This document shows positions 4,701 through 8,908 of a stretch of 8,908 bases of DNA, piece by piece (position 1 is the first letter of the stretch; every line of letters begins with the position of its first letter). The stretch spans positions 1-8,908 of the forward strand of contig JAURHO010000062.1 of the NCBI GenBank assembly GCA_030833265.1. Reading direction: 5' to 3'. This DNA is from Crocinitomicaceae bacterium (GTDB lineage: Bacteria; Bacteroidota; Bacteroidia; Flavobacteriales_D; Crocinitomicaceae). The notes under the pieces are model-generated. The model did no database searches. It was not told the origin of the DNA and saw only the letters and a list, made by a program, of their open reading frames with translations. The position numbers and the translations under genes were made by a program.

Positions 4701-6533
4701 GTGCTCAAGAAAATCTATCCATTGAGTCCGTTTCTTTGGCTATGGATGGCCATGAGCATCCTGCGTTTGGCATTTGCGTGGCAAAATGCCAGCTTCTTCG
4801 AGAATATTCAGCTCGCTACTTTTTTTTACGGTGCTTTGTTTGATGCGGTCACCCTCGCCTTATTGGCTTTGCCTTACGCTTTTTTTAGTTTGCCACTTCA
4901 ATGGAGGGCAAGTAAATTATACCGTGTGGCAGGTAAAGCATACTTGGTCCTGATTGCCTTATTTGTGTTAGTCTTGAATACTTGGGACATCGCCTATTTT
5001 TCATACACGCAAAAGCGATCAAGTTTTAGTTATTTTACACATCTATTGACCGGAACTGAGACCAGTTCATTGGCCGGTGAATTTTTAGCTGAATTTTGGT
5101 GGTTGCCCATTTTGTTTATTGGGCTGCTCTTTGTTTTTATTCGCATTCTACAAAAGCAGCCGAGAAATAGAACAATCCCGTCCTCAAAACCGAAGGCTTG
5201 GGTTTTCTACTTATTATCGCTTTTTGTCACCTTCTCGCTTGCTAGAGGAGGATTTTCTTTAAGGCCAATCAGCATCATTGATGCAACGGCGCTCACCAAT
5301 CTAGAACAAGCGCCAATGGTGCTCAATACGGCTTTTACTGTGCTCAAAACGAGTCGCTACGAAGATCCTAAAAAAGTCCAGTATTTATCTGATAATGAAC
5401 TCGCTAGATTTTTGCCGTCAGGCCAGCGAAAGGTGCATGCGCACTTGCCGGATCATACCAACGTGGTTGTAATTATGTTAGAGAGTTTCGGGACTGTATA
5501 TGCAGGCCCGAATAGTAAGCAATCCTACACGCCATTTCTCGATTCTATACTTTCTAAAGGTTTATTCTGTGAGAAGGCCATTGCAAATGGCCGCACTTCG
5601 ATGGATGCAGTGCCAGCAATTTTAGCAGGAATGCCCTCTTGGCAAAACGAATCTTATATTTTAAGTCCTTTTTGTACCAATCAAATTGATGCCTTGCCCA
5701 GTTTTTTAAAACGGAAAGGCTACCATACCTCGTTTTTTCATGGCGCTAAAACCGGATCCATGAATTTTGACGATTTTACTAAAGCAATTGGAGTTGATCA
5801 TTATTACGGCCTAGAGCAGTATAAAGGTCCGGAGGCTTTTGACGGCAATTGGGGCATCTGGGACCACGCCATGTTTTCGTTTTTTGCCGATGAACTAAGT
5901 ACTTTCAAGGCGCCATTCTTTAGCACCATCTTTTCCTTGAGCTCGCATCATCCTTATTTGCTACCAGCAACCTACAAAAACCGCGTTAGAAAAGGTCCGG
6001 AACCACTTTGCGCGACCATCTCCTATACAGATCAAGCCCTAAAAGCATTCTTCAAAAAAGCCAGTACGAAAACGTGGTTCAAAAACACGCTGTTTGTATT
6101 TGTTGCCGACCATGTTGGGCCTACAAGAAGTGCTGCTCACCAAACTTTACCCGATCGCTATCATATTCCTATCGGTTTTTATCACCCAGGTCAGAATTTA
6201 CAAGGGCTTTATTCCAAACAACACGATGCTACTGCTGTTTTTCAGCAAATTGATATTTTCCCGACCATATTAGATATGTTAGGATATGACAATCAAGCTT
6301 TTTGCTTTGGTCAGTCTCTGTTTGCTAAAGAACAAGGTGCCAAAATGGTTTATGAAAATGGGAGCCTTATTTTATTTAAAGGTCCGTCAAAGACTTTGGA
6401 TATTTATTCTTGGATGCCATTCGAGAAGCGCGCGGCAACAAAACAAGAGCGTGTTTATATCCGTGAACTTCAGGCAAACTACCAAAATTACCAGCATCGT
6501 CTGATTGAAAATCGTTGCTGCAAGGGTAGATAG
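4701..6533 (+). CDS. LTA-synthase-like membrane sulfatase-fold transferase
   Basis: This 610-residue membrane enzyme has the layout of lipoteichoic acid synthases and related phosphoglycerol/phosphoethanolamine transferases. About five hydrophobic segments come first (roughly 10-28, 38-65, 79-99, 132-148, 166-181), followed by a large extracytoplasmic catalytic domain (about 250-530). Active-site residues expected for the family are present: E261 in MLESFG, nucleophile T299 in NGRTSMD, H416 in SSHHPY, and D469-H470 in VADHVGP. In LTA synthases these bind Mn2+ and carry the phosphoglycerol intermediate. Gram-negative bacteria make no LTA, so here the enzyme more likely modifies a glycan or lipid in the periplasm; donor and acceptor are unknown. 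The start is GTG, one base after the E1 stop; an in-frame TGA at 4689-4691 excludes anything upstream, though ATGs at residues 16 and 18 are possible. The tight spacing suggests coupled translation with E1. The C-terminus ends in ENRCCKGR. Confidence 0.87.
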   Translation: MLKKIYPLSPFLWLWMAMSILRLAFAWQNASFFENIQLATFFYGALFDAVTLALLALPYAFFSLPLQWRASKLYRVAGKAYLVLIALFVLVLNTWDIAYFSYTQKRSSFSYFTHLLTGTETSSLAGEFLAEFWWLPILFIGLLFVFIRILQKQPRNRTIPSSKPKAWVFYLLSLFVTFSLARGGFSLRPISIIDATALTNLEQAPMVLNTAFTVLKTSRYEDPKKVQYLSDNELARFLPSGQRKVHAHLPDHTNVVVIMLESFGTVYAGPNSKQSYTPFLDSILSKGLFCEKAIANGRTSMDAVPAILAGMPSWQNESYILSPFCTNQIDALPSFLKRKGYHTSFFHGAKTGSMNFDDFTKAIGVDHYYGLEQYKGPEAFDGNWGIWDHAMFSFFADELSTFKAPFFSTIFSLSSHHPYLLPATYKNRVRKGPEPLCATISYTDQALKAFFKKASTKTWFKNTLFVFVADHVGPTRSAAHQTLPDRYHIPIGFYHPGQNLQGLYSKQHDATAVFQQIDIFPTILDMLGYDNQAFCFGQSLFAKEQGAKMVYENGSLILFKGPSKTLDIYSWMPFEKRAATKQERVYIRELQANYQNYQHRLIENRCCKGR

Positions 6534-6557
6534 CACACATATCATCGAGGAATTCTG

Positions 6558-6565
6558 TATCTTTG
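6558..6565 (+). promoter_or_regulatory. -7 promoter element for proS
   Basis: TATCTTTG is an exact match to the Bacteroidota -7 consensus TAnnTTTG, located in the 51-base gap between the LTA-synthase-like gene and proS. Transcription would start near 6572, giving a leader of about 13 bases before the ATG at 6585. No TTTG occurs at the expected -33 distance, so the upstream element is weak or absent. Confidence 0.55.
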
Positions 6566-6584
6566 CGCTTTCAATTCAAGAGCT

Positions 6585-8057
6585 ATGGCAGAGAAAAAAG
6601 TGACCCGTCAAGAAGATTACGCAACTTGGTACAACGACCTCGTTTATCAAGCAGACCTCGCAGAGCACTCAGATGTTCGCGGTTGTATGGTCATTAAGCC
6701 CTATGGTTATGCCATCTGGGAAAACATGCGCGATGTCCTCGATGCTAAGTTCAAAGAAACTGGCCACTCTAATGCCTATTTTCCGCTTTTTATCCCGAAA
6801 AGTTACCTCAGTAAAGAAGCAGCGCATGTCGATGGTTTTGCCAAGGAATGTGCGGTGGTAACGCATTATCGCCTTAAAAATGCCGAAGATGGCAGTGGAG
6901 TCATTGTAGATCCAGATGCCAAATTACAAGAAGAACTAATCGTTCGTCCGACCTCTGAAACGATTATCTGGAATTCTTATAAAAATTGGATTCAATCTTA
7001 CCGTGACCTTCCAATTTTGATCAACCAATGGGCCAATGTGGTGCGTTGGGAGATGCGTACGCGTCTTTTCTTGCGAACTGCAGAGTTCTTATGGCAAGAA
7101 GGACATACGGCTCATGCTACAAAAACCGAAGCCATTGCTGAAGCCGAACAAATGCTAGATGTCTATGCTGAATTTGCAGAAAACTATATGGCCATGCCTG
7201 TGCTCAAAGGGCGCAAGACAGCAAGTGAGCGTTTTGCAGGTGCTGAAGACACGCTTTGTATTGAAGCCTTAATGCAAGATGGCAAAGCCTTGCAAGCAGG
7301 TACAAGCCACTTTTTGGGGCAAAATTTTGCAAAAGCTTTTGATGTTAAATACATCACCAAAGACAATAAACCAGAATATGTTTGGGCTACCTCATGGGGA
7401 GTTTCTACTCGCCTGATGGGGGCTTTGATCATGACGCATTCAGATGATCAAGGATTGGTATTGCCACCAGCTCTCGCCCCGATTCAAGTAGTGGGTGTTC
7501 CAATTTACCGCACTGAAGAAGAACTTGCAGCCATTTCTGAGCGTTTTGCAGCTTTGGCACAAGAACTCAAGGCAATGGGCATTCGTTTCAAATATGACAA
7601 CGACGACAATCGCCGTCCGGGATGGAAATTTGCTGAGTACGAGACCAAAGGTGTTCCTTTACGCTTAGCGATGGGTCCGCGAGACCTCGAAAATGGGAAA
7701 ATTGAAGTGGCGCGTCGCGATACCAAAACCAAAGAAGTTGTTGACTTCCAAGGAATTGCGGCCTTTATTCAAGACCTTCTTGGCCAAATTCAAGCACAGT
7801 TACTTCAAAACGCCAAAGACTTCAGAACCTCCAATACAAAAGTGATTGATTCTTACGCGCAGTTTAAAGAAGAAATCGAAAAAGGTGGTTTCCTTTTAGC
7901 GCATTGGGATGGCACGGCTGAAACCGAAGAGCTCATCAAACAAGAAACGAAAGCTACAATCCGCTGTATTCCTTTTGATGGCGACACTACACCTGGTGTT
8001 TGTATGGTAACAGGAAAACCTTCCGAACAACGCGTCGTTTTCGCTAAGGCTTATTAA
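6585..8057 (+). CDS. proS: Prolyl-tRNA synthetase, archaeal/eukaryote-like type
   Basis: This 490-residue class II aminoacyl-tRNA synthetase charges tRNA-Pro with proline in the cytoplasm. Its catalytic core shows VRGCMVIKPYGYAIWENM (31-48, motif 1 region), RPTSET (121-126), motif 2 as NVVRWEMRTRLFLRTAEF (151-168; R154, R164), and motif 3 as GVSTRLMGALIMTH (272-285; R276). An anticodon-binding domain follows at about 300-400, then the extra C-terminal domain ending in FAKAY. The long insertion (INS) domain of typical bacterial ProRS is absent, and the length is normal for this shorter type, which is usual in Bacteroidota. In the C-terminal domain only C461 and C473 remain of the four zinc-site cysteines of archaeal relatives: WD replaces WC at 441-442 and T477 replaces the last. 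As I recall, this loss is common in the phylum. The ATG at 6585 follows a good -7 box, and the stop overlaps the next start (TAATG). Confidence 0.97.
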   Translation: MAEKKVTRQEDYATWYNDLVYQADLAEHSDVRGCMVIKPYGYAIWENMRDVLDAKFKETGHSNAYFPLFIPKSYLSKEAAHVDGFAKECAVVTHYRLKNAEDGSGVIVDPDAKLQEELIVRPTSETIIWNSYKNWIQSYRDLPILINQWANVVRWEMRTRLFLRTAEFLWQEGHTAHATKTEAIAEAEQMLDVYAEFAENYMAMPVLKGRKTASERFAGAEDTLCIEALMQDGKALQAGTSHFLGQNFAKAFDVKYITKDNKPEYVWATSWGVSTRLMGALIMTHSDDQGLVLPPALAPIQVVGVPIYRTEEELAAISERFAALAQELKAMGIRFKYDNDDNRRPGWKFAEYETKGVPLRLAMGPRDLENGKIEVARRDTKTKEVVDFQGIAAFIQDLLGQIQAQLLQNAKDFRTSNTKVIDSYAQFKEEIEKGGFLLAHWDGTAETEELIKQETKATIRCIPFDGDTTPGVCMVTGKPSEQRVVFAKAY

Positions 8058-8764
8058 TGTCGGTTTTTCACTTTCGGGATTTCAGTGTCGTTCAAGAACA
8101 AAGTCCGTTGAAAGTGGGTACAGATGCGCTTTTGCTGGGTGCTTCTGTTCAAATCGCATCAGAAAAACCTCACATATTAGATGTTGGTACCGGAACTGGC
8201 GTGATTGCTTTAATCCTTGCTTCGCGTTTTGCAAATGCAACAATTGAAGCCCTAGAGCCCAATCTTCAGGCCTTTACTGAAGCGCAATCAAATTTTCTGG
8301 CTTCTGATTTTTATGCTCGTTTGTCTATAAAGCAAGCACGTGTAGAAAATTTTGAAACCCCGCAAAAATTTGATCTTGTAGTCAGTAACCCGCCTTATTT
8401 TATCGATGACCTCAAGAGTAACAAAGAATCTTTAAACGATGCCAAGCATTTGAGTAAAGACACATTCAATCGGTTTTTACAAGCCTGTCTTCATTTACTT
8501 TCACCTGAAGGTGTTTTATGGTTAATTCTTCCGAAGGATATTGCGCTTCATACAATGGAAGATTTTTGGCAAAAAGGCATTTTTTTACAACAAAAAATAA
8601 GATTTCATTCGAATAGCAAAAAGCAAGATGTCCGTTGGGTTTTGGCTTTTTCAAGAGCTGAACTGGTTTCGAAAGAAGCAGAGTTTGTGATTAGAAACCT
8701 AGATGGCACATACCATCAAGATTACATTGGGCATGTTGGCTATCTGCATGCCAAAGCACTTTAG
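8057..8764 (+). CDS. trmN6: tRNA1(Val) adenine-37 N6-methyltransferase (TrmN6/YfiC-like)
   Basis: This 235-residue protein is a class I SAM-dependent methyltransferase of the TrmN6 (YfiC) family, whose E. coli member methylates N6 of adenine 37 next to the anticodon of tRNA1(Val). The N-terminus FHFRDFSVVQEQSPLKVGTD (4-23) with LLLGA (25-29) is the family signature. The SAM-binding motif is ILDVGTGTGVIALILASR (40-57), with an acidic residue at E66 in place for the ribose, and the catalytic motif is NPPYF (111-115), typical of N6-adenine methyltransferases. AKHLSKDTFNRF (129-140) corresponds to the conserved ARH...LSF region. The length is normal. Its ATG shares a base with the proS stop (TAATG, 8055-8059), so the two translation genes are coupled. 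Its stop overlaps that of the convergent PorQ-like gene. The exact target tRNA in this organism is inferred from the family. Confidence 0.9.
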   Translation: MSVFHFRDFSVVQEQSPLKVGTDALLLGASVQIASEKPHILDVGTGTGVIALILASRFANATIEALEPNLQAFTEAQSNFLASDFYARLSIKQARVENFETPQKFDLVVSNPPYFIDDLKSNKESLNDAKHLSKDTFNRFLQACLHLLSPEGVLWLILPKDIALHTMEDFWQKGIFLQQKIRFHSNSKKQDVRWVLAFSRAELVSKEAEFVIRNLDGTYHQDYIGHVGYLHAKAL

Positions 8765-8908
8765 ATTTTTTTCTTCCAGCGCTGAAGATCTGTACTCAGG
8801 CCAATGGCGTGAATAGTGCCTGCTTTAGAGTAGAATTGAATGGAGTAATCGAGGTCAAACTTTTTGATTTTGATGCTGGTGCCCATAGAAAAACCCGCTA
8901 AACCAGGA
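8761..8908 (-). CDS. PorQ-like outer-membrane protein (C-terminus only, cut by window edge)
   Basis: The minus strand is open from the window edge to TAA at 8763-8761, giving 49 residues. They contain PGLAGFSMGTSIKIKKF and DLDYSIQFYSKAGTIHAIG, then end with LSTDLQRWKKKI. The alternating hydrophobic/polar pattern is that of paired beta strands at the end of an outer-membrane barrel. The order 'G.S.G...KIKKF..DYS...S.AG..H..GLSTDL' resembles, from memory, the C-terminus of PorQ, a type IX secretion component of the PorV/FadL-like group. Only the tail is visible, so other barrels of that group are possible. The gene is tail-to-tail with trmN6, overlapping it by 4 bases (8761-8764). Confidence 0.6.
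   Translation of the reverse strand, partial: PGLAGFSMGTSIKIKKFDLDYSIQFYSKAGTIHAIGLSTDLQRWKKKI

Noticed and set aside
6008..6504. Extra plus-strand frames inside the LTA-synthase-like gene
   Set aside because: They are alternate-frame shadows inside a gene with an intact catalytic domain, and have no independent start signal.

Overview
The window looks like an ordinary chromosomal stretch of a Bacteroidota bacterium, perhaps of a Flavobacteriales-like group. Four things suggest this. Candidate promoters match the Bacteroidota -7 box TAnnTTTG (2123-2130, 2140-2133 on the minus strand, 6558-6565), and there are no clear Shine-Dalgarno sequences. The E1 gene is a single alpha-beta fusion of about 660 residues, a common arrangement in this phylum. 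The prolyl-tRNA synthetase is the short archaeal/eukaryote-like type. The C-terminus at the right edge resembles PorQ of the type IX secretion system. I see no rRNA, tRNA, insertion sequence, phage, CRISPR or defence genes.

Layout, left to right. Positions 1-499 (minus strand) hold two genes for signal-peptide-bearing secreted proteins 9 nt apart; the second runs off the left edge. Divergent to them is a CYTH-domain (triphosphate tunnel) protein at 582-1031 that begins with TTG. Facing it is a minus-strand pair at 1159-2114: a putative lipoprotein followed by an acidic 108-residue protein joined through an ATGA overlap. The stop of the 108-residue gene is followed, in the same frame, by 32 strikingly acidic codons (1060-1158).

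From a very compact divergent promoter region (2097-2147), a rightward run begins: a lipoprotein of unknown function (2148-2696), the fused 2-oxoacid dehydrogenase E1 (2705-4699), and an LTA-synthase-like membrane transferase (GTG start at 4701, one base after the E1 stop). Spacings of 8 and 1 nt suggest one operon. A second rightward unit starts at a candidate promoter near 6558 and contains prolyl-tRNA synthetase (6585-8057) and a TrmN6-like tRNA methyltransferase (8057-8764), which share a TAATG junction. The right edge holds the C-terminal end of a minus-strand PorQ-like protein whose stop overlaps the trmN6 stop.

The genes fall into three themes: envelope proteins (two secreted proteins, two lipoproteins, the LTA-synthase-like enzyme, PorQ-like), central metabolism (E1) and translation (proS, trmN6). 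I do not see a convincing new multi-gene system. The best leads are the acidic reading frame after the stop at 1159-1161 and the interleaved divergent promoters at 2123-2140. No gene-free stretch exceeds about 130 bases.
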